Shown here: positions 1 through 9,860 of the stretch, one piece after another
Layout of the letters: each line of letters begins with the position of its first letter
How positions within the stretch are numbered: the stretch's first letter is position 1
NCBI GenBank assembly: GCA_965277415.1
Contig: CBDICS010000052.1
Location: forward strand, 11,803-75,802
Source: JAHDHW01 sp965277415
Lineage (GTDB): Bacteria > Bacteroidota > Bacteroidia > Chitinophagales > Saprospiraceae
Length of the DNA stretch: 64,000 nt
Direction of reading: 5' to 3'
The notes under the pieces: model-generated
Told to the model about the DNA's origin: nothing
What the model saw: the letters and a program-made list of their open reading frames with translations, nothing else
The model's database searches: none
Program-made: the position numbers and the translations under genes

Positions 1-3000
1 TCTGCGCAAGATGAATTTAGTGGCAATATATTCCTTGATCACAATAGTGATGGAATTAAAAACTTTAAAGACTATAACCATCCTGCTATAAGAATTCGAA
101 CTTATGATGACACCAATAATAATAGTGTCCTGGATACAAGCGATATATTGATTGATACTGACCTTTCTGATGAATTTGGAAATTATACGATAAGCCTTCC
201 TGTTTTTGGAAGTACTGTGGTGAATAGTATTTATGTCCAGACAGAGAATGATGATGCAGAAGAGTATACTAGTGATAGTACAATGTATCTGGGTAGTTCT
301 GACTTGGAAATGGCTTTTGAAAGTGGCTCCAATGAACAAATCGTAGGTATTCGATTTGATGGAATTGCTATTCCACAAGGGGCAACTATTACTAATGCCT
401 ATATTGAATTTGAAGCAAAAGCGAATAATTCTGGAGCTTGTGCTTTAAATATATGGGCTGAAAAAGATATTAATTCTCAAGGGTTTAGTGATATAGATGC
501 AAATATTTCTTCAAGAAATACTACAACTAATTCTGTTACCTGGACGCCCTCAGCTTGGACAGATAATAACTTTTATACTACACCATCATTAGTGTCATTG
601 GTTTCGGAACTCAATTCGATGACCGGATGGAATGAAAATAGTGCGGTTACATTTATCATTTCTGGGACAGGAGAAAGGGAGGCTTGGTCAGCTCAGGAAT
701 CTGGAACAGCTCCTAGATTAGTGGTTGAATTTGATAATCCATATTTGGGAAATCGTTACTTTATAGTGCTTTCAGAAAGCGAAATGCTTACTGGGGCAAA
801 TATCACTTTACCTTCAAGTGAATACTATACTTACGATGCTGGTTTGGGTACTACTTCAAATGTTGATTTTGCTTTTTATGGAGAAACATTATTATGTTAT
901 GGAATGTCTGATGGAGGTGTAAACTCGGGGCTTTCAGCAATGAATAGAGCAACTGGCGATAATTTTTTAATCGGTTTATCTGGCCGAACAGCAATAGAAG
1001 CTGCTTGCTTTAACCCATATAGTGAAGAATTATATGCGGCAGATGCTAACCAACTTGGACTTATAAATAGAACTACTGGTGTTTTTACTGCTACATCTAA
1101 TACTTTTGGAACAGGGAGTAGTGCTGCTTTAGGAGATACTGAAAATTTTAATGATGTAGATGGATTAGCGTTTGATCCAATCTCTGGAATTCTTTGGGGA
1201 ACAGATAGGACAAGTTCTTGGGATGTCTTGTTTCAAATAGATCATTCTACTGGTGCATTCATCCCTGATGCATTTGGACCAGGAGAAGATTATGTTTTAG
1301 TTCGAGATATAGCAGGCACCATACCAGGAGATATTGATGATATTGCTATAGATCCTGAAAACGGTAATTTATATGGTATTGCAAACAATCCAAGCTTTGA
1401 TTTACTTGTCATTATAGATAAATCCACTGGTATTGCTACGTCGATTGACACATTGAAGAAAACAGATGGCAATTATGTACGTGATGTTGAAGGTTTTGGC
1501 TTTACTAATTTTGGATTGTTACTTGCTGCTACAGGAAATACGAGTACTGTAGATGACAGTCAATGGACAGTTGATTTGGAAACGGGTACAGTGAATTTTG
1601 TTGGTACTTATAATTATGGTAGAGATTATGAAAGCTGTGATTGTTTGACTGCTGCGGTTAATAATGTATCTGGGACCGTATTCAATGATGTAGATGGGGA
1701 TGGGATTATAGATGCCGGAGACAGTGGTTTAGAAAATGTAACAGTCTATATTTATATTGATGATAATAATAATAGCAGGATAGATGTAACAGATATAATT
1801 GTTGATTCTGTGGATACAGACATTAATGGTTCTTGGTATTATAATGTTGCTTCCAATGTCAGTTTGTTGTTTACAATAGATGTAAATGATCTGCCAAGTG
1901 GTGCATTGATGACGACAAATAATCTCGAAATAGCTTTTCTAGACGATGGTATTGGAGGTCAATTTGATACGAATAACAATTTTGGCTATAATTTTACTGG
2001 ACCAGATACAGACAAAGATGGAATTAGTGATGCTAACGATATTGACGATGATAATGATGGTATTCCGGATGATGTAGAGAACTATAGTGGAGATCACGAT
2101 AATGATGGTATTCCGGATTATGAAGATATGGGATTTTGTGCGACCTATTTTGGAGGGGTAAATGGTTGGAACTGTTCTAATGGCTATCCTGATCCGAGCG
2201 ATGACTTAGATGGAGATGGGCTAATTAATTTTCAAGATAGTGATTTCCCATATTGTGGAGGCTTGAATGTTTTTGGTATTTGTACCAATTATGATAAAGA
2301 TAGTGATGGTATTCCAGATCATATAGATTTAGATGCAGATAATGATGGCATTCCAGACTTGATAGAAGTTAAAGGAATAGATCAAGATGGAGATGGAAGA
2401 GTAGATGATAATACAGATCAAGATGGAGATGGCCTTGCAGATAGTTTCGACAATAATGATACCGATGGACCTGCTGGAGATAACTCTGATGTAGTCAATC
2501 CTTCCACTACAATATTATTAGATACTAATTCTGATGGTTTCACTGATGCAGGGGATACGGATGGAGACAATCTTCCAGATTATATAGACTTGGATTCAGA
2601 TAATGATGGCCTTCCTGATTTAGTAGAAGGAGGAGGAATAGATTCGAATGGTGATGGTCGTGTTGATTGGTATATTGATGATGATGGAGATGGCTATTCT
2701 GATATATATGATTCTGATGAAGATGATGTAATAGGAGATGAAGATAGTGGTACGCCTCTAGTTGAGACGGATGCCTTAGGAAATCTTTTAGGCGGAGCTA
2801 CTGGAATTAGTATTGATACAGATGGCGATGGATATGCTGATCATTTAGATTTAGATGCGGACAATGATGGTATCCCAGATATTGTTGAAGCTGGAGGTAG
2901 CACTATTAATGGAGATGGCATGGTAGACACAGGAGCACTCCCTTGGGATGCTGACAGAGATGGACTAGCTGATATTTATGATGAAAACGCTTCGGATGGT

Positions 3001-4491
3001 CCTGGCGATGTTGGCGCGAATGGTATTGCCTTAGTAGAAACTACAGCAGATTCTAATAATGATTATCGAGTAAATGCGAATGAGAGCATGCAAGCGGGAG
3101 GGACTAATTTTATAAATATCGATAATGATCCATATCCCAATCACCTTGATCTAGATTCGGATAATGACGGAATAACTGATGTTGTTGAAAATGCTTCTGG
3201 CAATACTAATGCAGATAATAGCAGTATGGGGAGTCTTGATGGCACCGTTGATAATTATACAGATACAATGGATAATAATGGGTGGAATGATAGTAGTAAC
3301 GCTGCTACGATTGATTCTGATTCTGATAGTATTCCGGATTATTTAGATATAGATGCAGATAATGATGGTATACCAGATTTTATAGAAGGGGTATGTACTT
3401 TATGCCCTTCAGCAAGTGGACCTTCTGGAAATGATACAAATGGAAATGGAGTCCTTGATGTCTTTGAAAATATGTCTGATGATAATTTAAATAATACAAC
3501 TGGAAATAACATTGGTACAACACCAAACCTTGATGATGATGATTTGGTAGATAGCATCCCTGACTATTTAGATATTGATACTGATGAAGACGAAGCCTTT
3601 GATTGGACAGAAGGGTTTAATCTAAGTAGCGAAACACCGGCTATAGATGATATTATTGATATTGCGATTATTTATGAGACGCTTAATAATAATCCTAATC
3701 ATTATAATTTGACAGATACGGATAATGATGGCCTTCCAGATTGGTTGGATAATCAACCTACTACTTCTGGTTATGATGAATTAACAAGACCACCATTTAT
3801 TGATCAATCCAATAGCTTTTGGCAAGATGCTAATAATAATGGCTTGGTTGATTTATTTGACCCTGAGGTAAATGGAACACTCTCTGCAACACCTGATACA
3901 GATGGGATAAACGATGATGATTGGAGGGATCAGTTTGCAGGACCTCTATTACCTGTCGAATTAGTAGCCTTGAGTGCGGTAATAAAAGATTGCAAAATAG
4001 TTATTAATTGGAAAACAGATTCAGAATATAATTTTATCAACTTTGATTTAGAACGTAGTTTGGATGGACTAGCATTTGAAAAATTAACGTCTGTGCTTGG
4101 TATGGGCGATTCCAGAGGTAGTTCTTATTCTTTTACAGATGATACTGAACAGGGCTTACTCTATTATCGTTTAAAAATGAATGATGCTGATGGATCGTTT
4201 GAATATTCAAAAGTGATCATAATTGAAATTAATTGTGAAGAAACACAACAACAAGTAATGATATATCCTAATCCTTTATCTTCACAAGGTAATTTACTAA
4301 ACATCATTCCTGCTCATCTAGATATGGGGACTCAAATTGATATATTTAGCCCCAAAGGCGAATTAATTTTTGTTCAAAAAGTTGATAGAGGAGCAATTTC
4401 AATAGATTTAAAATTTCTGACACCTGGATTTTATTTTATTCGGGGACTAAATGGGAATACCAATTTTTCACAGAAATTAGTAGTTAAGTAG
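1..4491 (+). CDS. Giant T9SS-secreted, Asp-rich calcium-repeat protein (5' end outside window)
   Basis: The frame is already open at base 1 and begins Ser-Ala-Gln-Asp, which looks like the end of a signal peptide, so the true start lies just upstream. An ATG at 148 exists but would cut into an SdrD-B-like first domain. Then follow a carbohydrate-binding-like beta domain (about 240-740), a propeller-like region with repeated TTG and ID/YG motifs (about 830-1640), a second SdrD-B/Cna-B-like domain (about 1666-1990) and a long series of thrombospondin type 3-like DxDxDG repeats (about 2000-3930). The end is a type A T9SS sorting domain (IYPNPL at about 4261, then FSQKLVVK). It is inferred to be a cell-surface or secreted adhesin or matrix protein stabilised by calcium. 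No catalytic motif was recognised. The Asp-rich repeats are low-complexity, so homology there is weak evidence of function. Confidence 0.85.
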   Translation, partial: SAQDEFSGNIFLDHNSDGIKNFKDYNHPAIRIRTYDDTNNNSVLDTSDILIDTDLSDEFGNYTISLPVFGSTVVNSIYVQTENDDAEEYTSDSTMYLGSSDLEMAFESGSNEQIVGIRFDGIAIPQGATITNAYIEFEAKANNSGACALNIWAEKDINSQGFSDIDANISSRNTTTNSVTWTPSAWTDNNFYTTPSLVSLVSELNSMTGWNENSAVTFIISGTGEREAWSAQESGTAPRLVVEFDNPYLGNRYFIVLSESEMLTGANITLPSSEYYTYDAGLGTTSNVDFAFYGETLLCYGMSDGGVNSGLSAMNRATGDNFLIGLSGRTAIEAACFNPYSEELYAADANQLGLINRTTGVFTATSNTFGTGSSAALGDTENFNDVDGLAFDPISGILWGTDRTSSWDVLFQIDHSTGAFIPDAFGPGEDYVLVRDIAGTIPGDIDDIAIDPENGNLYGIANNPSFDLLVIIDKSTGIATSIDTLKKTDGNYVRDVEGFGFTNFGLLLAATGNTSTVDDSQWTVDLETGTVNFVGTYNYGRDYESCDCLTAAVNNVSGTVFNDVDGDGIIDAGDSGLENVTVYIYIDDNNNSRIDVTDIIVDSVDTDINGSWYYNVASNVSLLFTIDVNDLPSGALMTTNNLEIAFLDDGIGGQFDTNNNFGYNFTGPDTDKDGISDANDIDDDNDGIPDDVENYSGDHDNDGIPDYEDMGFCATYFGGVNGWNCSNGYPDPSDDLDGDGLINFQDSDFPYCGGLNVFGICTNYDKDSDGIPDHIDLDADNDGIPDLIEVKGIDQDGDGRVDDNTDQDGDGLADSFDNNDTDGPAGDNSDVVNPSTTILLDTNSDGFTDAGDTDGDNLPDYIDLDSDNDGLPDLVEGGGIDSNGDGRVDWYIDDDGDGYSDIYDSDEDDVIGDEDSGTPLVETDALGNLLGGATGISIDTDGDGYADHLDLDADNDGIPDIVEAGGSTINGDGMVDTGALPWDADRDGLADIYDENASDGPGDVGANGIALVETTADSNNDYRVNANESMQAGGTNFINIDNDPYPNHLDLDSDNDGITDVVENASGNTNADNSSMGSLDGTVDNYTDTMDNNGWNDSSNAATIDSDSDSIPDYLDIDADNDGIPDFIEGVCTLCPSASGPSGNDTNGNGVLDVFENMSDDNLNNTTGNNIGTTPNLDDDDLVDSIPDYLDIDTDEDEAFDWTEGFNLSSETPAIDDIIDIAIIYETLNNNPNHYNLTDTDNDGLPDWLDNQPTTSGYDELTRPPFIDQSNSFWQDANNNGLVDLFDPEVNGTLSATPDTDGINDDDWRDQFAGPLLPVELVALSAVIKDCKIVINWKTDSEYNFINFDLERSLDGLAFEKLTSVLGMGDSRGSSYSFTDDTEQGLLYYRLKMNDADGSFEYSKVIIIEINCEETQQQVMIYPNPLSSQGNLLNIIPAHLDMGTQIDIFSPKGELIFVQKVDRGAISIDLKFLTPGFYFIRGLNGNTNFSQKLVVK

Positions 4492-4506
4492 CAAACAAAT
4501 GACTAT

Positions 4507-4562
4507 TATACAGACGTTGAAGTGGTTTTGGGAAATCCGAAACCACTCCGCGTTAGGTATAA
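4507..4562. repeat. Palindromic repeat, TATAC family (copy A)
   Basis: This is an imperfect palindrome with outer ends TATAC and GGTATA and a stem built on GAAGTGGTTTTGGG / TCCGAAACCACTCCGCG. It is related to the copies at 14133-14185 and 57382-57434. It lies 15 bases after the stop of the giant secreted protein and could also act as its terminator. Confidence 0.6.
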
Positions 4563-4577
4563 CTAGGAGTTTTATAC

Positions 4578-4621
4578 GAAGAAGTTGTTCAAACTTTAAT
4601 TTTATTTTGAACAACTTCTTC
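4578..4621. repeat. Hairpin with GAAGTTGTTCAAA ends (minimal copy)
   Basis: Perfect 16-base arms at 4578-4593 (GAAGAAGTTGTTCAAA) and 4606-4621 enclose a 12-base loop. The arms match the terminal inverted repeats of the 158-bp element at 15537-15694, so this looks like an internally deleted copy. It may double as a transcription terminator between convergent genes. Confidence 0.7.
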
Positions 4622-4623
4622 AA

Positions 4624-4834
4624 TTATTTCATTTCTCTAATCCATTGCTCAACTAATGCAAGACCTTCTTTATCAATTCTTAGCTAATAAAAACTTTGAC
4701 ATGATTTCATCCTCCATATCCGTAATATAATTTCTTTCAGGAGAAAAGGTTGGGCTTGGTTCATGTCCTATTACAAAATAGCTGATTCCAAAAAATAGGA
4801 TTAAGAAAAGAATGGCATAAAGTAATTTTTTCAT
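4624..4834 (-). pseudogene. Small membrane-anchored protein, apparently frameshifted
   Basis: On the minus strand an ATG at 4834 opens a 53-codon frame that starts MKKLLYAILFLILFFGISYF, a clear signal anchor or membrane helix, and stops at 4673. Shifting frame by one base near 4682 continues with a coding-looking tail (RIDKEGLALVEQWIREMK) to a stop at 4624, giving about 70 residues. The family is not recognised. Either the gene is broken, or the 53-residue form is real and the tail is chance; the well-behaved tail makes a frameshift more likely. The plus-strand open frame over the same bases is probably a shadow. Confidence 0.4.
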
Positions 4835-5226
4835 TGTTTATGATTGAAATTTACAAGCGCTTAAACGTACGAATATACTGAAATAATTATCATTCCTACA
4901 AAGAGGAGAGAGATTGAGGACTTATTAATAATTTGAATTTTTCGCTAAAAACAAGTACTTAAAGGCCAAATACTATAACACAAATAGGCTTTTAGGTAGG
5001 CTTTTTGTTTAAAAAAATCTTAAATGTGATACTTTAAACCTATTTATAAAGCGTTATTCAAGAAAATATTCATCTTTTGATGTAATTTAGCATTTATAGA
5101 GAAAACTATTGATTGATTGAGCTTTTTATAAACAGTCGTAAAAAAAGATATTCAAATTTTAAGTAATATCTAAAAACGAAGTAATAAAAGCCTCTCTCAT
5201 TCATAAATTACAAATATGACAATCAT
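4835..5226. other. Intergenic region, no gene seen
   Basis: About 390 AT-rich bases lie between the small minus-strand gene and the TPR/SPOR gene, so they should carry both divergent promoters. No convincing promoter, repeat or open frame was identified. Confidence 0.5.
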
Positions 5227-7794
5227 ATGAAACACTTTATCATTCCTATACTCACAGTTGTATTGGCGCTTACTACATTTACAATTCAAGCTCAAAGCAT
5301 TAAAAAAGCCAATAAAGAATTTGAATTACATGCTTATAATCTAGCGATTAAGTCCTACCGGGCAGTACTTAATAATAAACCTAATCATGCAGAAGCACTG
5401 TACAAAATGGCGGAATGCTTTCGGCATTTAAACCAAATAGATGATGCAATTACATGGTATCAGAAAGCAGTTGATTTATCAGCAGTGGATCCGAATGCTT
5501 ATTTTAATTTTGGGCAAGTATTAATGAATAAAGGTAGATATGAAGAGGCTAAGATTTGGTTCACAAAATATGCAGCGTCTAATCCTTATGTAGGCGCTCA
5601 CTATAGCGAGAATTGCGATTATGCGATTTCACTTCAAGGCGTGCCAGCTTTGTATCGAGTAAAAAAAGAATACCTCAACAAATCCGCTTCAGACTTTGGT
5701 CCAGCATTTTATAAAGATCAAATCGTTTATTCTTCCGCTAGATCAGATTTGAAAAGAACAGATGGAAAAGATAATTCAAACTGGACTGGAAGAGCTAAGA
5801 ATCAACTATTTATTACCTCTACTGATGATAATGGATATTTGAAACAACCGACTTTTCTTCGTGGAGATTATAAAAATAATTATAATGAAGGACCTGTTTC
5901 TTATTCAGGAGATGGAAAATGGGTTGTGTTTACCAAAAATAACTTTGTAAATGGAACTCGACAGATTCCTACTAGTGGTATTGAACTAAGCCTTTATATT
6001 GCAGAAGTCACAGGGCAAGGAGAATGGCGAGATGCAAAAGCCTTTCCATTTAATGGTAGCGGATACTCCTCTGGATATGCTTATCTTAATGAGGATGGTT
6101 CTAAAATGTATTTTGCTTCGGACAGACCAGATGGCTATGGGGGCTATGATATTTATATTACTTCTAAAGCAGGCTCATCTTGGTCAAGCCCTCAAAACCT
6201 TGGCCCAATAGTGAATTCTCCTGGAAATGAAATAACTCCTTTTATTGAAAATGGGACTTTGTTTTTTTCCTCAGATTGGCATCAAGGATTAGGAGGCTTT
6301 GATATATTTAAGGCGGATTATAATAATGGCGCTTGGAATCGGATTTTTCATCTTGGGAATACGATTAATTCCAATCGTGATGATTATGGTTTAATATATA
6401 ATGCGAAAGATAATATCGGTTACCTTACTTCTAATCGAGCAGGAGGGAAGGGGAATGAAGATATTTACCAGTTTGCACAATTGTCAGATAATATTGTAAT
6501 TACGGTTAAAAATGCTAGAGATAATTCTCCTGTCGCTAATGCCACAGTAGACTTCTCTGCTTGTGGAGAAGCTTCTTTTTCAACGAATGAAAATGGAGAA
6601 TATAGTTTTCAGGCATTACCCGGATTGGAATGTGAAGGGCTCGTATTTAAAAAAGGCTTTACCAGTAATACATTTACTATCAGCTCTGATGGACGAAAAA
6701 AATTACAAGCGATCGAAATATTCCTGACTAGAGAAGCAGATAAATACCTTGGACGAATCATTGATGGGAATGATAATTCTTCTATAGGTGAAGTGTTTGT
6801 AAGAGCAACAAATCAAGAAGATGGCAGTAAATTAGAAACAAGCTCTAATGAGAATGGAGAATATCGCTTAGCATTATTACCTAATAAAACCTATGTTATC
6901 CGATACTCCAAAGTTGGATTTACAGATACCCATCAAAGAATTTCAACTGGTGATGGTTCGAATAAGGGAATGTTGGGTATAATCAACTTTATTCCTTCAA
7001 CGACCCGAATCAGCAGTGAACCATTAATATATCCATCGGATAAACAAGAAACAAGCCCTCCGGTCAAAGATGAAGCGGATTTAGGTACTCGTCCAGATGA
7101 TACAAAGCCTAATTTAGATGGGGATGCTTCTGTTGGTAATGACAATTTAGAAAATGTAGAAAGTGGGTCTAATGAAGATGCTGAAGAATCAGAATATACC
7201 CAAAAAGGATATGCAATACAAATAGCAGCAGTGGGTATAGACCAAAAAGTCAATCCTGCCGATTATTCCAAATTGAATGAGTTTGGAAACCTATATAGTC
7301 GTCCAGAAAAAGGATATAAAAAATTAAGAGTGGGTATTTTTGAAAGTGAAGAAGAAGCCAAAGAAGCTCGACAGACGATTGCAAAAGCAGGTTTTGAAAA
7401 AGCATTCATCGTCAATGAGGTCCTAGAAAATACGGATGGCCTCGAAGTTTATTTTATGGCAGAAGATGTAGCCCCGGAAACGACTAAAAGTGAAACAAGT
7501 AAAACAAAAGTAGAAGACAAACCTAGCCCTGAAACTCCAGCAGCGAAGGACAAAAATGAGTTCATGGTTAGACTTGCAGCCTATAAGAAACCTCAATTCT
7601 TTAAAGCCTCAAAAGTGAGTGATCTCGGTGTAATTGAACAACGTAAAAGCGGTGATTTTACCATAATGTATATAGCCGGTTTCTCTACTGTTGATGCAGC
7701 GGAAAAGGCTAGAAAAAAAGCGGCCTCATCAGGTTTTAGTGGTGCCTATGTCGTAGAAAATAAGGATGGAGATTTAGTGAAAGTTGAGATGTAA
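5227..7794 (+). CDS. TPR / PD40 propeller / SPOR-domain envelope protein
   Basis: The 855-residue product has a signal peptide (residues 1-22), TPR repeats (about 25-130) and WD40-like PD40 beta-propeller repeats with typical YFASDRPDGYGGYDIY and YLTSNRAGGKGNEDIY motifs (about 145-420). Two carboxypeptidase-regulatory/Cna-B-like domains follow (about 425-595), then an acidic linker and two SPOR-like domains (about 657-735 and 775-855). The order resembles the T9SS-associated protein PorE and related OmpA-family proteins, but the C-terminal peptidoglycan-binding OmpA domain is replaced by SPOR domains, which bind denuded septal glycan. It is inferred to be a periplasmic or outer-membrane-associated scaffold linking secretion or surface structures to the wall. 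It follows a T9SS substrate gene, but 735 bases separate them. Confidence 0.85.
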   Translation: MKHFIIPILTVVLALTTFTIQAQSIKKANKEFELHAYNLAIKSYRAVLNNKPNHAEALYKMAECFRHLNQIDDAITWYQKAVDLSAVDPNAYFNFGQVLMNKGRYEEAKIWFTKYAASNPYVGAHYSENCDYAISLQGVPALYRVKKEYLNKSASDFGPAFYKDQIVYSSARSDLKRTDGKDNSNWTGRAKNQLFITSTDDNGYLKQPTFLRGDYKNNYNEGPVSYSGDGKWVVFTKNNFVNGTRQIPTSGIELSLYIAEVTGQGEWRDAKAFPFNGSGYSSGYAYLNEDGSKMYFASDRPDGYGGYDIYITSKAGSSWSSPQNLGPIVNSPGNEITPFIENGTLFFSSDWHQGLGGFDIFKADYNNGAWNRIFHLGNTINSNRDDYGLIYNAKDNIGYLTSNRAGGKGNEDIYQFAQLSDNIVITVKNARDNSPVANATVDFSACGEASFSTNENGEYSFQALPGLECEGLVFKKGFTSNTFTISSDGRKKLQAIEIFLTREADKYLGRIIDGNDNSSIGEVFVRATNQEDGSKLETSSNENGEYRLALLPNKTYVIRYSKVGFTDTHQRISTGDGSNKGMLGIINFIPSTTRISSEPLIYPSDKQETSPPVKDEADLGTRPDDTKPNLDGDASVGNDNLENVESGSNEDAEESEYTQKGYAIQIAAVGIDQKVNPADYSKLNEFGNLYSRPEKGYKKLRVGIFESEEEAKEARQTIAKAGFEKAFIVNEVLENTDGLEVYFMAEDVAPETTKSETSKTKVEDKPSPETPAAKDKNEFMVRLAAYKKPQFFKASKVSDLGVIEQRKSGDFTIMYIAGFSTVDAAEKARKKAASSGFSGAYVVENKDGDLVKVEM

Positions 7795-8008
7795 AACTCA
7801 GGTTGTTTATATCTTCTTTGTCATTACGCTAATAATGTCTGTAATTGGAGTTACGATAGTGACCCTTCAAAATAATCTTATAATTGAAATGGGTTTTTCA
7901 AATGGACCAACATCCATTTATTCCATTTTGATTATGTTTGTTTTTATGAGCTTAATATACCTAGGATTTATTCGACTCGATAAAAGAAGCTTTTCCAACA
8001 AGCTCTAA
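7784..8008 (+). CDS. Possible small two-helix membrane protein
   Basis: A 74-codon frame starts at TTG 7784, overlaps the last 11 bases of the SPOR gene, and ends just before the 98-bp repeats. It has two clear hydrophobic segments (residues about 8-29 and 43-62) and a basic tail. The overlap would allow translational coupling. The unusual TTG start and lack of a recognised family leave doubt; the first internal ATG (7834) would cut into the first membrane helix. Confidence 0.4.
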   Translation: MRCKTQVVYIFFVITLIMSVIGVTIVTLQNNLIIEMGFSNGPTSIYSILIMFVFMSLIYLGFIRLDKRSFSNKL

Positions 8009-8068
8009 AAATTTATTCCAGCTATTTTATTCCATCCGAAGTACACTCTGTGAACCTCAGTGCCCTCC

Positions 8069-8466
8069 GTGGTTTTCCTATATATTAACCACCGCCGCCA
8101 CCGAGAATCACAGAGCCGCAACACAAAAACATTCAATACATTCCTCTATGCATCCCCGTGCCCTCCGTAATTTTCCTATATTTAAACCACCGCCGCCACC
8201 GAGAATCACAGAGCCGCAACACAAAAACATTCAATACATTCCTCTGTGCATCCCCGTGCCCTCCGTGGTTTTCCTATATTTAAACCACCGCCGCCACCGA
8301 GAATCACAGAGCCGCAACACAAAAACATTCAATACATTCCTCTGTGCATCCCCGTGCCCTCCGTGGTTTTCCTATATATTAACCACCGCCGCCACCGAGA
8401 ATCACAGAGCCGCAACACAAAAACATTCAATACATTCCTCTGTGCATCCCCGTGCCCTCCGTGGTT
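8069..8466. repeat. Tandem repeat, period 98 bp, about four copies
   Basis: The segment CCGAGAATCACAGAGCCGCA begins at 8101, 8199, 8297 and 8395, exactly 98 bases apart, and the flanking unit extends the array from about 8069 to 8466. Units differ by a few bases, for example CTATGC for CTGTGC and TATATATTAACC for TATATTTAAACC. The unit is much richer in G+C than its surroundings. On the minus strand it contains a CCACGGAGGGCAC motif of the widespread 'CACAGAGG' dispersed-repeat type. Because 98 is not a multiple of three, the open frames across it are artefacts. It abuts the 3' end of tilS. Confidence 0.9.
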
Positions 8467-8474
8467 AAAAAAAA

Positions 8475-9797
8475 CTAAACTCCCCCCTCCACCAAATAAC
8501 AAACCGCAGTACCTTCCCACACCCGAAATCGCTCATCAATTCGCATACCTACAACCCAGCAAATTTCCCCCGCACTTTCCAAAACATAAACCGCCTCTTT
8601 TTCAAAACGACTCAATTTTTTATGCGTAAGAAAGTCTTGGATTTTTTGATGTTTACCTTTCATACCAAAAGGCTGGAAAATATCTCCTGGTTTCCAAGGC
8701 CTTAACCGAAGTGGAAAGCTTAATTTATCAAAATCAAGTACGGCAGTAGACGAGTCTTTCGAAATTGGATTTGGGATAGTATCTAAAATAGTACAAGACA
8801 GTGTTTGACCATTGAAGAGTATTGTTTTGTCATCAACTAAAACATCAATTTGATCTAGTTTTAAAACCTCTTTTTTTCTTACAATATATTGGTCTCGATC
8901 AATGAGTAATGTATGAGAATTAGAATAAAAATAAATGCCACTTTGATGCTTCTGATTAAGTATCATTTTGACCTGATCACCATGAAACCCCATAGGTTTT
9001 AAAATTTCATATAATACAGTAGATGCGGCAGCGCTCGGGAGTTGATGATAGTCAATGTATATTTCTTGCCCTTTTTCAGTGAGAATTAAAGTTTTATAAT
9101 TTTGAATGGACTGTTCGAAAAGGAATTCGACATCCCTCAGTCTTTGGATAGTCTCATCGGCAGACTTTTCAAAAGCGGGATTGAGTTTTTTGAACTTGGG
9201 GATGATCTGATGGCGGATAAAGTTTCGACTATACTTATCAGAAGCATTAGAAAGATCTTCTCGGTAGGCTAATTGATTGACCTTTACATAGTCCTCAATT
9301 TCCGAACCTTCCGCGAATAATAATGGTCGGATGATATAATTGCTTTTAGGTAAAATACCGTGAAGTCCACGGATACCACAACCTTTGGCAAAGTTATATA
9401 AGACCGTTTCGGTACTGTCATTAAGGTGATGAGCTGTGGCAATAAAAGCATAATCGTTTTCACTACGAATTTTTTCTAACCACAGATAACGCAAATCTCT
9501 TGCAGCCATTTGTATGGAAACCTTCTTTGTTTTTGCATATTGCGCTGTCTCGAAACTTTTGGTAAAACATTTTACTCCAAGTTGCTGAGCCAAGTCTTTT
9601 ACAAAGGTAGCATCCTCGTCTGAAGCATCAGCACGCAATTTGAAATTACAATGGGCAATGCCAAAGGGCAAATCTGCTTGGGCAAATAAATGACTCATAC
9701 ATACCGAATCTTTTCCTCCACTTACAGCTAGTAAGATTTTGTCTTCACTGGAAAATAATCCTTGATCCGAAATATAGTCTTTTAGTTTCTGAATCAT
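8475..9797 (-). CDS. tilS: tRNA(Ile)-lysidine synthase
   Basis: The 440-residue protein carries the PP-loop SGGKDS at residues 26-31 after the N-terminal LAV strand, and the TAHHLNDSTETVLYNFAKGCGIRGLHGI-type region of TilS. The C-terminal TilS substrate-binding domain holds RPWKPGDIFQPFGMKG. The enzyme converts C34 of the AUA-decoding tRNA-Ile to lysidine and is normally essential. Its stop codon is nine bases from the 98-bp repeat array, so the transcript probably runs into the repeats. Confidence 0.95.
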   Translation of the reverse strand: MIQKLKDYISDQGLFSSEDKILLAVSGGKDSVCMSHLFAQADLPFGIAHCNFKLRADASDEDATFVKDLAQQLGVKCFTKSFETAQYAKTKKVSIQMAARDLRYLWLEKIRSENDYAFIATAHHLNDSTETVLYNFAKGCGIRGLHGILPKSNYIIRPLLFAEGSEIEDYVKVNQLAYREDLSNASDKYSRNFIRHQIIPKFKKLNPAFEKSADETIQRLRDVEFLFEQSIQNYKTLILTEKGQEIYIDYHQLPSAAASTVLYEILKPMGFHGDQVKMILNQKHQSGIYFYSNSHTLLIDRDQYIVRKKEVLKLDQIDVLVDDKTILFNGQTLSCTILDTIPNPISKDSSTAVLDFDKLSFPLRLRPWKPGDIFQPFGMKGKHQKIQDFLTHKKLSRFEKEAVYVLESAGEICWVVGMRIDERFRVWEGTAVCYLVEGGV

Positions 9798-9860
9798 TTT
9801 TATGATATACTATTTGGTATTTTATGGATGCCGGATCCATTGTGGTTTTCCTGATGATGC

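Noticed and set aside
2000..3930. DNA-level tandem repeat in the giant secreted protein
   Set aside because: The Asp/Gly-rich motif recurs at protein level, but codons and spacing vary, so it is a protein repeat (thrombospondin type 3-like) and not a DNA satellite.
4499..4687. A 62-codon plus-strand frame
   Set aside because: It is made of the two palindromic repeats and the complement of the small minus-strand membrane gene. Its composition is not protein-like.
8069..8466. CRISPR array
   Set aside because: The 98-base units are contiguous with no unique spacers, and no cas gene is present in the window.
8148..8629. Pro/His-rich open frames (MHPRALR...) across the 98-bp repeats
   Set aside because: They arise because a 98-base unit lacking stops is read through successive frames. 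No start signal, no family, and they overlap the 3' end of tilS.
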